A stretch of DNA of 56,365 nucleotides from assembly GCA_030744875.1 (NCBI GenBank), contig JASLPR010000006.1, forward strand, positions 1 through 56,365, written 5' to 3'. Shown piece by piece: positions 34,449 through 44,124 of this stretch (the stretch's first letter is position 1; each line of letters starts with the position of its first letter). This DNA comes from Chloroflexota bacterium (GTDB taxonomy: Bacteria; Chloroflexota; UBA11872; VXNJ01). The notes beneath the pieces are model-generated. The model was not told the DNA's origin and searched no databases. It saw only the letters and a list, made by a program, of their open reading frames with translations. Made by a program: the position numbers and the translations under genes.

Positions 34449-35594
34449 GTGAGCGTCCGCGCCAAGCTGATCGCGTCCTTCGGGGCGCTGATGACCATCA
34501 TCCTAGACCTGGGCGGCATCATCAATTACCTGCACGTCCAGGACGACGCCGACGCCGACCCGGTATGGATCGTCGTCGGCTTCGCGGTGGCGATCACCGG
34601 CATCGTCTCCGGAATCTCTTCATCTACCTGGCCAACCGCGACATCACCCACAACATCAGCGAGATCGCCCGCGTGGCCCGCGGGGTGGAGATCGGCGACC
34701 TCACCAGCATCCCCACATCGAAACCCACGATGAATTCTACGACCTGGGCGCGGCCATCGACGGCATGACCAGCTACCTCCAACAACTGGCCGACTATACC
34801 CAGGACGTGGCCTCTGGCAACCTCGACGCCCGGGGCACCCCGCGCTCCGATCAGGATGTCCTGGGCCTGGCCCTGCACGAAATGGCCGGCAGCCTGCGCC
34901 GCCTGGTCGACGAGGCCTCCGAGGTGGAGTCGCTGCGCCGACTCGATGCCTCCCGCCACGAGTTGTTGAACAACGTCTCCCACAACCTGCGCACCCCGCT
35001 GGGCATCATCAAGGGCGCCGTCTCTTCCGTGCTGGATGCCGACCGCGAACTCGACGACGGCTTCACCGAGTTCCTGGCAGATGGCCGATTCCGAGTGCGA
35101 CTACCTGGACGCCATGGTCGCGCGGCTGCTGCAAACCGCCGCCATGGGCCAGCAATCGGCGCCGACGACTACCTGACCAAGCCCTTCGGCATGTCCGAGT
35201 TGGTGGCTCGCATCCGCGCCTCGCTGCGCCGCGCGGCCCGCGCCGAGCAGCCCCTGGGCGAGGCCAACTTTGATCTGGGCGACGTGCACGTCTACTACGC
35301 CGCCGCCGAGGTGAGCATCCGCGGCGAGCCCATCAAGCTCACCGCCACCGAATATCGCCTGATCCGCTACCTGTCCCAGAACGCCGGCCGGGTGCTGCTG
35401 CCGGACCAGGTCCTGGAGAGCGTCTGAGGGCCGGAATACGTAAATACGTAGGGGACGAGCACCTGGTACGGTTCTACATCAGCCGCGTCCGCAAGAAGAT
35501 CGAGGAAGACCGCAGCGACCCGAGCTACATCGTCACCCGCAGCGGCGTGGGCTACATGATGAAGAAGCGGACCCCGCCGCCGACTCCCGAGTAG
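34449..35594 (+). pseudogene. decayed histidine kinase-response regulator fusion remnant
   Basis: Fragments in three frames read: a membrane anchor, HAMP-like segment (ARGVEIGDLT), H-box (SHNLRTPLG, His at 34981), then directly GADDYLTKPF and an OmpR-type winged helix ending VGYMM. Lesions: frame changes near 34615, near 34714 (a C run one base short) and near 35078. Around 35155 an internal deletion removes the whole kinase ATPase domain and most of the receiver, including its Asp. At 35425-35427 TGA replaces an expected Trp. At 35435-35450 AATACGTA is exactly duplicated. It was once a sensor kinase gene and an adjacent regulator gene; no functional product is likely. Confidence 0.82.
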
Positions 35595-35604
35595 ACGCGC
35601 AAAT

Positions 35605-36933
35605 TCAGGGCAGCGCGAAACCCCGCGCCACATCGTCGAGCACCAGCACCCAGTCGTAGCCGTGCCCGATCCGCGGCGGCACGAACTCTCGCTCGCCTTC
35701 CGCCGCGAACTCGCCGATCGCTTCGCTCGTGCCGCTGCGCGGATCGAACCATGCCGCCCGCACCGCCTCACCCGACAACTTCTCCATATCCACCGTGAAA
35801 CTGAAGCCCCGGGTCGAATACACAAACGCCCACCCCCCGTCCGCCGCCCGCGTCGCGCAGACATGCCCCTTGCGCTCCTCCGGATCGACCGCCGTAACCA
35901 GCGAATCGTCCGGAATGCGGTCCACGAAAGGCCGCGACTCAAATAGCTGTTTCGCGAATCGCATCTGGAACGTGCCCGAGAACTGCAGCGCCGTCCGCCA
36001 CGGGATGCGTGCGCCGAATGTCGGTTGCTCACCGCCCGGGGCCCAGAACTGAAAGATGTCGTTGCAGCCATACACGTGGCCGCAGGCCCCGGCGAACAGC
36101 GCCCAGTACGCCCCCAGCCGCACATCCGAGTCGTCCATCCGGTGCTGGCCGTCGTTCAGGTTGTGCGGCATATTCTCGTAGGACGGCTCGGCGTCCAGCA
36201 CCGGCTTCGGCGGCGTCAGATTCCAGTCGTGGGCGATCATTTCGTAGTTGCGCGACCCGAAGGCGTGCCCCGACTGGAGCATGTTGAAGTCCAGCCAGTC
36301 CTCGTCGTGAAACCAGGTCGAGGAATGGTTAGTCGGATCGAACCCGCGCTCCCCGGAGCCGCGCGGGTGATACGTCACCAGCCCGCGGCCGCCGTCGCCG
36401 TCCTTGATCCCGCGCACCTGCTCCGCGAACACCGCCTCTTTGCCCCACGGCACGTCGTCGCCGCCCACCACCCAGATCACCGGCTTCTCGCCATAGCGTT
36501 CGCCCAGGAACTTCCCAAAGGCATGCGCGTTGTCCAGGTTCACCAGCGGCTCCACTTCTTCCCACCCGTCCATCACCATCCCGGTCACCACGTAGCCCCA
36601 GTTCAAGAACATGCCGGTCCACATCCCCAGTTCGGCGCAGCGCTCAACCACGTAATCGAGGTGCGCAAAGAACTTCTCGTTCGGCCAAGTCACATCGTGA
36701 TCGTGAAAGGCGTGCTCGCCGTCCTGGTTGGGCCCGAAGCGCGTGTCCAGCACGACCATCTGGATCACGTTGAAGCCCTTCGCCGCCCGGTCCTCCAGGT
36801 AGTGATCGGTCTCGGCCCGGTCAAGTTTGTAGAGCAATCGCCAGGCCGTATCGCCCAGGTAGAAAAACGGCGAACCGTCTCCCTGCAACAGGTATCGCCC
36901 GTTCTCGCTGACCTTCAAAGTTCCCAGTTCCAC
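35605..36933 (-). CDS. DUF4038 glycoside hydrolase-like protein (apiosidase type)
   Basis: A 442-residue protein with a barrel domain: FFYLGDTAWRLLYKLDRAE at the start, KGFNVIQMVVLD, GMFLNWGYV, WVVGGDD and PVLDAEPSYE, the last two holding candidate catalytic acids. The C-terminal 90 residues form a beta-sandwich (DUF5060/collagen-binding-like). The family includes glycosidases acting on plant or algal polysaccharides; no signal peptide is visible here, so it may act on imported oligosaccharides. It starts at GTG 36933 with AAAGG upstream. It ends 11 bases from the end of the pseudogene. Confidence 0.8.
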   Translation of the reverse strand: MELGTLKVSENGRYLLQGDGSPFFYLGDTAWRLLYKLDRAETDHYLEDRAAKGFNVIQMVVLDTRFGPNQDGEHAFHDHDVTWPNEKFFAHLDYVVERCAELGMWTGMFLNWGYVVTGMVMDGWEEVEPLVNLDNAHAFGKFLGERYGEKPVIWVVGGDDVPWGKEAVFAEQVRGIKDGDGGRGLVTYHPRGSGERGFDPTNHSSTWFHDEDWLDFNMLQSGHAFGSRNYEMIAHDWNLTPPKPVLDAEPSYENMPHNLNDGQHRMDDSDVRLGAYWALFAGACGHVYGCNDIFQFWAPGGEQPTFGARIPWRTALQFSGTFQMRFAKQLFESRPFVDRIPDDSLVTAVDPEERKGHVCATRAADGGWAFVYSTRGFSFTVDMEKLSGEAVRAAWFDPRSGTSEAIGEFAAEGEREFVPPRIGHGYDWVLVLDDVARGFALP

Positions 36934-37148
36934 GCGCGCCTTTCTTCAATCAGTTCTCGGATCAGCGACATTATCACCCGCACGAATCCAGTCCCCCCGG
37001 ACCAGGCGATCGCCCTTCCAGAACCCACCTCGCCGGCCGGTCTCCGTCAGCCCTTCGACCCCGCCATCACCGAATCCGGTCACGAACGTATTCCGCCGGA
37101 TATCCGGGCCGTATCCGCCACTCCGCCAATCTCCCGGCGCCAATCTCA

Positions 37149-37177
37149 TTGACAACCCACCTCCCCGCCCTGAGAAT
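37149..37177 (+). promoter_or_regulatory. promoter of the branched-chain amino acid operon
   Basis: A perfect -35 TTGACA (37149-37154) and a -10 GAGAAT (37172-37177, four of six) are separated by exactly 17 bases. Transcription would begin near 37184, ahead of the T-box leader. The rest of the 36934-37142 stretch shows nothing I can name. Confidence 0.6.
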
Positions 37178-37242
37178 TGCCGCTCACGCCTTCGCCTGCC
37201 GGGGTTCAGTGATGTCTCGCGGAGGCCGAAGGTTGTGACAAC

Positions 37243-37483
37243 TGAATGAAAGGCTTTGACGGGGAGTAGTAAGCAGCCCTCCCGTTCATGAGCGAGTCGG
37301 GGACGGTGCGAGCCCGACGAACGGAACTGCCCAAGTCGCCTCCGAGCTGTACTCCTGATGCCGAAGGGTCCAGGGAGCGCCGGCCGCCCGCCGTGATCGG
37401 GCTGATGAAGTGGGCGATTTTCGAACCGTCAAGCGGGGTGGTACCGCGGCTGAGGCCGTCCCCGCAGAGGCGGTTTTTTGTTT
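37243..37483 (+). ncRNA. T-box riboswitch leader (best specifier reading GUC, valine)
   Basis: The leader shows the T-box landmarks in order. The 5' specifier-loop side is CGGGGAGTAGTAA (37259-37272). The distal stem I carries GAGCGAG, then GGTGCGAGCC. Returning strands GAACGG and CTGC pair with CCGTTC and GCAG. The 3' specifier loop is CCAAGTCG before CCTCCG. The T-box sequence itself is GCGGGGTGGTACCGCGG (37433-37449). An intrinsic terminator follows. Aligning the CAA-NNN-G spacing with known T-boxes puts GUC at 37335-37337, so uncharged tRNA-Val would relieve termination; the specifier call is tentative. It controls ilvB and the genes behind it. Confidence 0.88.
37455..37483 (+). terminator. 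T-box-controlled terminator
   Basis: GCCGTC (37455-37460) can pair with GGCGG (37469-37473), followed by six T residues (37474-37479) and GTTT. It directly follows the T-box sequence, whose antiterminator would compete with this stem. The 220 bases from here to ilvB contain two further perfect 7-bp hairpins near 37612-37635 and 37657-37676. Confidence 0.75.
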
Positions 37484-37702
37484 CAGGACCAGAGACAAGA
37501 GCTAAAGAGGAACCGGACCGGGCGGGCAATCCGCGGCGGCCTCCGATCGTTGCACCGCCCGGCCACCGCGGGCAATTCCCCCGAGGATGGGCCGCGGGTC
37601 GTGGTACCCGGCGGAGACGCCAACCACGTCTCCGACTAGCCCCGGACCCACCAAAGCCGGCCCCGACGGCCGGCCACCCATAGAACAACCGAGCGAACAA
37701 AA

Positions 37703-39382
37703 ATGAGCGAACCCAAACAGCGAACCGGCGGGCAGATCCTCTGCGACGCCATGCGGACCGAAGGCACCGGCGCCATCTTCGGCATGCCCGGCGGGGCCAG
37801 CCTGCCCTTCTACGACGCCCTTTATCACTACGCCGACCTGGCGCATTATTCGATGCGCCACGAGCAGGGCGCCGGCTACGCGGCCGACGGCTACGCGCGG
37901 GCCTTGAACCGGGTCGGCATCTGCACCGCCACCTCCGGCCCCGGCGCCACCAACCTAGTCACCAGCATGGCCAGCGCGATGATGGACTCCGTCCCGGTGA
38001 TCTTCGTCACCGGCCAGGTGGCGACGCCGTTCATCGGCTCCGACGCCTTCCAGGAGACCGACATCACCGGGGTTTCGATTCCGGTGACCAAGCAGAACTA
38101 CCTGGTCAAGAACGTCGAGGAGTTGCCGCAGATCGTCGCCGAAGCCTTCTACCTGGCCCGCAGCGGCCGGCCCGGCCCGGTGCACATCGACGTGCCCAAG
38201 GATGTGTTAACCGACACCACCGACATCCCTACCCCGACCGACGTGAAGATCCACGGCTATCGCCCGGCCGGGCTGGGGCATAAGCGCATGATCCAGCGCG
38301 CCGCCGAGGCCATCAACGCCGCCGAAAAGCCGGTGATCCTGGCCGGTCACGGCATCGCCATCTCCGAGGCTTTTGACGAGCTCAAGGAACTGGTCGAGAA
38401 GGCCAGCATCCCGGTCATCACCACGCTGCACGGCGTCGGCAATTTCCCCGAGTCCCACGACCTGTCGTTCGGGATGCTGGGGATGCACGGCATGTACTAC
38501 GCCAATATCGCGGTCCACGAGTGCGACCTGATAATCGCCCTGGGCATGCGCTTCGACGACCGCGTCACCGGGCGGGTCAAAGACTTCGCCCCCAACGCCA
38601 ACATCGTGCACATCGACATCGACCCGGCGGAGATCGAGAAGGTCGTGCCGACGGCGGTGCCGATCGTCGGCGACGTCAAGCTGACCCTGGGCGCGTTGAA
38701 TCCGCAGATCGAGTCCGGCGACCGCGCCGCCTGGCTGAGCCGCCTGAACTCGCTGAAGGCCGATCATCCCTCGCACGCGATTCGCGAGAGCGAAGCCCTG
38801 CTGCCGCAACGAGTGGTGCGAAACATCTACGAAGCCACCAAGGGCGAGGCGAAGATTATCGGCGACGTCGGCCAGAACCAGATGTGGGCCGCGCAGCACT
38901 TCCTCTACGACAAGCCGCTGAGCTTCTTCTCCGCCGGCGGCCTGGGCGGCATGGGCTATTCCCTGCCAGCGGCCATCGGCGTGCAGATCGCCAAACCCGA
39001 CGACACCGTCTGGTCGATCACCGGCGACGGCGGCCTGCAGATCAACATCCAGGAGCTGGCGGCGCTGGCCGAGTACAACCTGCCGGTAAAGATCGCCGTG
39101 CTCAACAACGGCCACCTGGGCATGATTCGCCAGTGGCAGAACCGTTTCTACGAAGGCCGCCTGAAGGCCTCAGTGCTCCAGAATCCTAACTTCGCCGCCG
39201 TCGCCGAGGCGTACGGCGTGCGCGGCATCAGCGCCGGCTCCAACGAGGACGCCCGCAAAGCCATCGACGAGGCCATGGCCCACGACGGCCCGGTGCTGAT
39301 CGACTTCGCGGTCGATCCCAACGAGGACGTCTTCCCGATGGTCGAACCGGGCGCCAGTCTCGCCGAAACGGTGGAGGTGTAG
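37703..39382 (+). CDS. ilvB: acetolactate synthase, large subunit
   Basis: A 559-residue thiamine-diphosphate enzyme joining two pyruvates (or pyruvate and 2-oxobutyrate) in valine/leucine/isoleucine synthesis. The catalytic Glu lies in RHEQGAGYAADGYAR. The central FAD/DHS domain begins near residue 190. The ThDP/Mg motif runs from GDGGLQ to NNGHLGMIRQWQ. It is full length. It is the first gene under the T-box leader and two bases ahead of ilvN. The Shine-Dalgarno sequence is weak, but ATG 37703 fits the conserved N-terminus. Confidence 0.95.
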   Translation: MSEPKQRTGGQILCDAMRTEGTGAIFGMPGGASLPFYDALYHYADLAHYSMRHEQGAGYAADGYARALNRVGICTATSGPGATNLVTSMASAMMDSVPVIFVTGQVATPFIGSDAFQETDITGVSIPVTKQNYLVKNVEELPQIVAEAFYLARSGRPGPVHIDVPKDVLTDTTDIPTPTDVKIHGYRPAGLGHKRMIQRAAEAINAAEKPVILAGHGIAISEAFDELKELVEKASIPVITTLHGVGNFPESHDLSFGMLGMHGMYYANIAVHECDLIIALGMRFDDRVTGRVKDFAPNANIVHIDIDPAEIEKVVPTAVPIVGDVKLTLGALNPQIESGDRAAWLSRLNSLKADHPSHAIRESEALLPQRVVRNIYEATKGEAKIIGDVGQNQMWAAQHFLYDKPLSFFSAGGLGGMGYSLPAAIGVQIAKPDDTVWSITGDGGLQINIQELAALAEYNLPVKIAVLNNGHLGMIRQWQNRFYEGRLKASVLQNPNFAAVAEAYGVRGISAGSNEDARKAIDEAMAHDGPVLIDFAVDPNEDVFPMVEPGASLAETVEV

Positions 39383-39384
39383 CC

Positions 39385-39885
39385 ATGGCCGCCATTGAAT
39401 ACAGCACTCTCGTCGCACTCGTGCAGGACCACCCCGGCGTGCTCACCAAGGCCGCCATGCTTTTCCGGCGGCGCGGCTACAACATCGCCAGCCTCAACGT
39501 GGGCCATTCCGAGGTGCCCGGTATCTCGCGGATGACCATCGTGGTCGAGGGCCGTGGCCCGCACATCAAGCAGTGCGAGAAGCAGCTCTACAAGCTGGTC
39601 GAGGTCGTCAAGGTCCTGGACCTGACCGAAGAGGCCCGCGTCGACAAAGAGGTGGCGTTGATCCGGGTGTCGGCGCACAGCGCCGAGCGCGCCGAGGTGG
39701 TGGGCATCGCCCGCGCCTTCGACGCCGAGATCGTCGACGTGGCCCGCGATTCGCTGATAGTCGAAATCACCGCTTCGCCGTACACTATCGACCGTTTCCT
39801 CGAAGTCGCAGGCGACTTCGGCATCCTCGAGTTAACCCGCACCGGGGTCGTCTCGATGTCCCGGGGGGGAAACGGCGCCAAATAG
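39385..39885 (+). CDS. ilvN: acetolactate synthase, small regulatory subunit
   Basis: A 166-residue subunit. The N-terminal ACT domain reads LVALVQDHPGVLTKAAMLF and GYNIASLNVGHSEVPGISRMTIVVEG, the valine-binding fold that gives feedback inhibition. The C-terminal domain (about 85-160) has the ELALIRVSA-type strand found in IlvN/IlvH. It lies two bases after ilvB, so translation is coupled. Confidence 0.94.
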   Translation: MAAIEYSTLVALVQDHPGVLTKAAMLFRRRGYNIASLNVGHSEVPGISRMTIVVEGRGPHIKQCEKQLYKLVEVVKVLDLTEEARVDKEVALIRVSAHSAERAEVVGIARAFDAEIVDVARDSLIVEITASPYTIDRFLEVAGDFGILELTRTGVVSMSRGGNGAK

Positions 39886-39924
39886 CGGCCGGCAGCGGTC
39901 GAACACCACAAGGGCAGGTTCCGG

Positions 39925-40926
39925 ATGGCCAGGGTTTACTACGATTCCGACGCGGATCCCCGCGAACTTGAAGGCAAGAAGGTCGCCGTCGTCGGCTACG
40001 GCAGCCAGGGTCACGCCCACGCGCTGAACCTGAAGGACAGCGGCGTCGAGGTGGTCGTGGGCCTGCGCGAGGGCAGCGGCTCCTGGGCCCGTGCCGAGAG
40101 CTCCGACCTGCTGGTCCTGCCCACCGCCGAGGCCGTCGCCAGCGCCGACCTCTCGATGGTGGTCGTGCCCGACCAGGACGCTCCCGACGCCTACGAGAAG
40201 GACATCGCACCGAACCTCCAGCCCGGCAACATGATCCTGTTCGCTCACGGTTTCAACGTCCACTACGGCCAGATCGTGCCGCCCGACGACGTGGACGTGG
40301 CCATGGTCGCCCCTAAGGGGCCGGGCCACATCGTGCGCGACCAGTTCGAGGAGGGCGTCGGCGTGCCGGCGCTCTTCGCGATTCACCAGGACGCCACCGG
40401 CCGCGCCCGCGAGACCGCCCTGGCCTACGCCCGCGGACTCGGCGCCACCAAAGCCGGCATCCTGGAGACCACCTTCCAGGAAGAGACCGAGACCGATCTC
40501 TTCGGCGAGCAATCGGTTCTCTGCGGCGGGACGACGGCGCTGGTGAAAGCCGGATTCGAAATCCTAGTCGAGGCCGGCTATCAGCCGGAACTAGCTTACT
40601 TCGAGTGCCTGCACGAGCTGAAATTGATCGTCGATCTGATGTACCAGGGCGGCATCGATTACATGCGCTACTCCATCAGCGACACGGCTGAGTACGGAGA
40701 CTTAGTATCCGGGCCGAGAGTAATAGGAGACGAGTCGCGCGCGGCGATGCGGCAGATCCTGGCCGAGATCCAGGACGGCACCTTCGCCCGCAACTGGATC
40801 CTGGAAAACCAGGCTGGGCGACCCGCCTACAACGCCCTACGCAACAAAGATAAGGTCCACCAAATCGAGACGGTGGGACAGGAACTGCGTGATATGATGC
40901 CGCATCTCAAAGGCCGCCGGGAGTAA
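39925..40926 (+). CDS. ilvC: ketol-acid reductoisomerase (class I)
   Basis: A 333-residue short (class I) enzyme converting acetolactate to dihydroxyisovalerate. The NADPH fold has [17 protein letters not shown] and the [12 protein letters not shown] loop, whose serines bind the 2'-phosphate. VAPKGPGH is the conserved hinge. The knotted C-terminal domain carries the two-magnesium ligands in [14 protein letters not shown] and [13 protein letters not shown]. It starts 39 bases after ilvN. A 160-base gap with no recognised element separates it from leuA. Confidence 0.96.
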   Translation: MARVYYDSDADPRELEGKKVAVVGYGSQGHAHALNLKDSGVEVVVGLREGSGSWARAESSDLLVLPTAEAVASADLSMVVVPDQDAPDAYEKDIAPNLQPGNMILFAHGFNVHYGQIVPPDDVDVAMVAPKGPGHIVRDQFEEGVGVPALFAIHQDATGRARETALAYARGLGATKAGILETTFQEETETDLFGEQSVLCGGTTALVKAGFEILVEAGYQPELAYFECLHELKLIVDLMYQGGIDYMRYSISDTAEYGDLVSGPRVIGDESRAAMRQILAEIQDGTFARNWILENQAGRPAYNALRNKDKVHQIETVGQELRDMMPHLKGRRE

Positions 40927-41086
40927 CTTCGCGTTCTCATGACATCCTTGATTGATCTAGCCCTCGCACTGCGCCTCGCGCTTGCCCGCCCCTTCGCCCG
41001 TTCGCGGCGCGGAAGGGGATAACCAGGGGCACCTTTTAGCGCTGCCGCCCGCCGGCAGCCACCGATCGATCAAGAAAGACAGACAA

Positions 41087-42640
41087 TTGAGAACCATACG
41101 CATTTTCGACACTACGTTGCGCGACGGCGAGCAGGCTGCCGGCGGCGCGCTGACCCTCGAAGAGAAGATTGAAGTCGGCCGCCAGTTGCAAAAGCTCGGC
41201 GTGACCGTCATCGAGGCCGGGTTCCCGTCCACGTCGCCGGGCGACTTCGAAGCCGTGCAGTTCATGTCGCGCGAGTTCCGCGACGTGGAGATCGCGGCCC
41301 TTTCCGGATTCAAGGAAGAGCAGCTCAGCCGTACCTGGGAGGCCCTGCAGGACGCCGAGACGCCGCTGCTGCACACCGTGATCTCGACTTCCGACATCCA
41401 CATCGATCAGCAGCTCCACATGACCCGCGCCGAGCTGGTCGAGCTGACCGATCACACCGTCCGCTTCGCCCGCAACCTGGCGCCGCACGTCGAGTTCTCG
41501 ACCATGGACGCCACCCGCTCCGACCGCGACTTCGTGGTCGAGGTGCTGGCCACCGCCATCCGCGCCGGGGCAACCATCGTGAACATCCCGGACACCGTCG
41601 GCTACTCGATGCCCGACGAGTTCGGCGAGCTGGTCAGCTACTGCATGGACAACGTACCCGGCATCGACGACGTCGTCGTGTCGGTGCACTGCCACGACGA
41701 CCTAGGCCATGCGGCGGCCAACTCGCTCACCGGCGTGATGCGCGGCGTCACCCAGGTGGAGTGCACCGTCAACGGCGTCGGCGAGCGCGCCGGCAACGCC
41801 TCGCTGGAAGAGATCGTGATGGCCCTGCGCACCCGCCAGGACTTCTACGAAGCCGACACCACGATCAACGCCCCGGAGCTGCTGCGCACCAGTCGCATGG
41901 TCAGCGCGCACATGGGCATGGTGGTCCCGCCGAACAAAGCCGTCGTCGGCGGCAACGCCTTCGCCCACTCCTCCGGGCTGCACCAGGACGGCATGCTCAA
42001 GGAGCGCACCACCTACGAAATCATGCGCCCCGAAGATGTCGGCCAAGGTGGCAGCAAGATCGTGCTGGGCAAGACCTCCGGCCGCCACGCGGTGCGCAAT
42101 CATCTGAAGGAAATGGGCGCCGAAATCGAAGACGACAGGGTCTTCGAGGACATCTTCCAGTCGTTCAAGCGCATCGCCGACCGCAAGAAGGAAATCACCG
42201 ACCGCGACATCGAGGCCATCCTGGAGGACCGCGCCCACCGCGCCTTCCACCAGACCTACGAGCTGGACCTTCTGCAGGTCACCTGCGGCACCGACGGCAT
42301 CCCGACCGCCACCGTGCGCCTGAAGACCGACGACGGCAAGATGCTCGAGGACGCCGCCCTCGGCGATGGCCCGGTGCACGCCGTGTACCAGGCCATCAAT
42401 CGCATCGTCAACGTACCCAACGTGCTGACCGAGTTCACCGTCTCTTCGGTCACCGAAGGCATCGACGCGCTCGGCGGGGTGACGATCAAGATCGAGTCGC
42501 GCGGACGCGCCTTCACCGGGCACGGCTCCGACACCGATATCATCGTCGCCAGCGCGCAGGCCTACATGAACGCCCTGAACCGGCTCCTAGACGTGCTGGG
42601 CGGCGGCGGACCAGCGGAAGCCGAGACTGTCTCGGTCTAG
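41087..42640 (+). CDS. leuA: 2-isopropylmalate synthase
   Basis: A 517-residue enzyme condensing acetyl-CoA with 2-oxoisovalerate, the first leucine step. IRIFDTTLRDGEQAAGG opens the HMGL barrel. HCHDDLGHAAANSL and GVGERAGNASLEEI supply metal and active-site residues. SGLHQDGMLKERTTYEI is the communicating domain. The leucine-binding regulatory domain runs from about 390 to the end. A longer frame starts at TTG 40982, but its first 35 residues are non-conserved. TTG 41087 places the conserved start correctly. Confidence 0.94.
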   Translation: MRTIRIFDTTLRDGEQAAGGALTLEEKIEVGRQLQKLGVTVIEAGFPSTSPGDFEAVQFMSREFRDVEIAALSGFKEEQLSRTWEALQDAETPLLHTVISTSDIHIDQQLHMTRAELVELTDHTVRFARNLAPHVEFSTMDATRSDRDFVVEVLATAIRAGATIVNIPDTVGYSMPDEFGELVSYCMDNVPGIDDVVVSVHCHDDLGHAAANSLTGVMRGVTQVECTVNGVGERAGNASLEEIVMALRTRQDFYEADTTINAPELLRTSRMVSAHMGMVVPPNKAVVGGNAFAHSSGLHQDGMLKERTTYEIMRPEDVGQGGSKIVLGKTSGRHAVRNHLKEMGAEIEDDRVFEDIFQSFKRIADRKKEITDRDIEAILEDRAHRAFHQTYELDLLQVTCGTDGIPTATVRLKTDDGKMLEDAALGDGPVHAVYQAINRIVNVPNVLTEFTVSSVTEGIDALGGVTIKIESRGRAFTGHGSDTDIIVASAQAYMNALNRLLDVLGGGGPAEAETVSV

Positions 42641-42705
42641 TCTCCGAGCCGGCGCCCAGTATGCGATCATCTTAATTTAATCACACGCGTGCGAAAGGTA
42701 ACGAC

Positions 42706-44106
42706 ATGCGCGAAACTCTATTGGACAAGGTCTGGGCCGTTCACACGGTCCGCGAACTCGCCTCCGGGCAGACCCAGCTCTTCATCGGGCTGCACCTGGT
42801 CCACGAGGTCACCAGCCCCCAGGCCTTCCAGATGCTACGCGAGCGCGACCTCGAAGTGCGATTTCCCGGCCGCACCTTCGCCACCGTCGATCACATCATC
42901 CCGACCGACGGCGAGGCCCGCCCGCTGGCTGACGACATGGCCGAGCAGATGTTCGTGGAGATCGAGCGCAACGTCGCCGACGGCGGTATCAAATTCTTCG
43001 ACGAGGCCAGCGGCCGCCAGGGCATCGTGCACGTGATCGGGCCGGAGTTGGGGCTCACCCAACCGGGCATGACCATCGCCTGCGGCGACAGCCACACCAG
43101 CACCCACGGCGCGCTGGGGGCGGTGGCCTTCGGCATCGGCACCTCGCAGGTCCGCGATGTGCTGGCGACGCAGTGCCTGGCGGTGGAAAAGCCGAAGCTG
43201 CGCCGCATCGAAGTTAACGGCCGGCTCGGCAACGGCGTCTTCGCCAAGGATGTCATCTTGCACATAATCGGCCGACTCGGAGTGCACGGCGGCGTCGGCT
43301 ATGCCTACGAGTACGCCGGCGACGTCTTCGACAGCATGTCCATGGAGGGCCGGCTGACGGTCTGCAACATGTCCATCGAGGGCGGCGCGCGGATCGGCTA
43401 CGTGAACCCCGACGAGACCGCCTACAAGTTCCTCCGCGGAAGGCCCTATGTGCCGGCCGGGGCTGAGTTCGACCGGGCGCGGGACTGGTGGGGCGGGCTG
43501 CGCAGCGAGGTCAACGCCGACTACGACGACGTGGTGGCGCTGGACGGCGCGGCGATCGAGCCGATGGTCACCTGGGGGATCAACCCGGGGCACGTCGTCG
43601 GCGTCAGCCAGCCGGTACCCGATCCGGCGCAACTGGACGGGCCCGACGCCGCGAGCGCGGTCGAGGCGCTGGAATTCATGCAACTCGACACCGGCCAGCC
43701 AATCGCCGGGCGGCCGATTGACGTGGCCTTCATTGGCTCCTGCACCAACGGCCGGCTCTCCGATCTGCGCGAGGCCGCCGCCGTGGTGGAAGGCCGCAGG
43801 GTCGCCGCCGGAGTCAAGGCGCTGGCGGTGCCCGGCTCGCAGCGAGTCCGCGAACAGGCCGAGGAAATGGGCCTAGACGAAATCTTCCGCGCGGCCGGAT
43901 TCGAGTGGCGCGAGGCCGGCTGCTCGATGTGCTTGGCGATGAACTCCGACAAGCTGGTCGGCGACCAGATGTCGGCCTCGACCAGCAACCGTAATTTCAA
44001 GGGTCGCCAGGGCAGCCCCACCGGGCGCACGCTGCTGATGAGCCCGGCGATGGTGGCCGCGGCCGCCGTCAGCGGCGAAGTCACCGACGTCCGCGAACTC
44101 GTCTAG
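42706..44106 (+). CDS. leuC: 3-isopropylmalate dehydratase, large subunit
   Basis: A 466-residue aconitase-family subunit. Substrate-side motifs are [23 protein letters not shown] and [17 protein letters not shown]. The 4Fe-4S cluster is held by the Cys of SCTNGR and the pair in GCSMCLAMN. It pairs with LeuD (next gene) to isomerise isopropylmalate, and in citramalate users also 2-methylmalate. AAAGG lies eight bases before the ATG. Confidence 0.96.
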   Translation: MRETLLDKVWAVHTVRELASGQTQLFIGLHLVHEVTSPQAFQMLRERDLEVRFPGRTFATVDHIIPTDGEARPLADDMAEQMFVEIERNVADGGIKFFDEASGRQGIVHVIGPELGLTQPGMTIACGDSHTSTHGALGAVAFGIGTSQVRDVLATQCLAVEKPKLRRIEVNGRLGNGVFAKDVILHIIGRLGVHGGVGYAYEYAGDVFDSMSMEGRLTVCNMSIEGGARIGYVNPDETAYKFLRGRPYVPAGAEFDRARDWWGGLRSEVNADYDDVVALDGAAIEPMVTWGINPGHVVGVSQPVPDPAQLDGPDAASAVEALEFMQLDTGQPIAGRPIDVAFIGSCTNGRLSDLREAAAVVEGRRVAAGVKALAVPGSQRVREQAEEMGLDEIFRAAGFEWREAGCSMCLAMNSDKLVGDQMSASTSNRNFKGRQGSPTGRTLLMSPAMVAAAAVSGEVTDVRELV

Positions 44107-44124
44107 GAAACCGGGAGCAACAAC

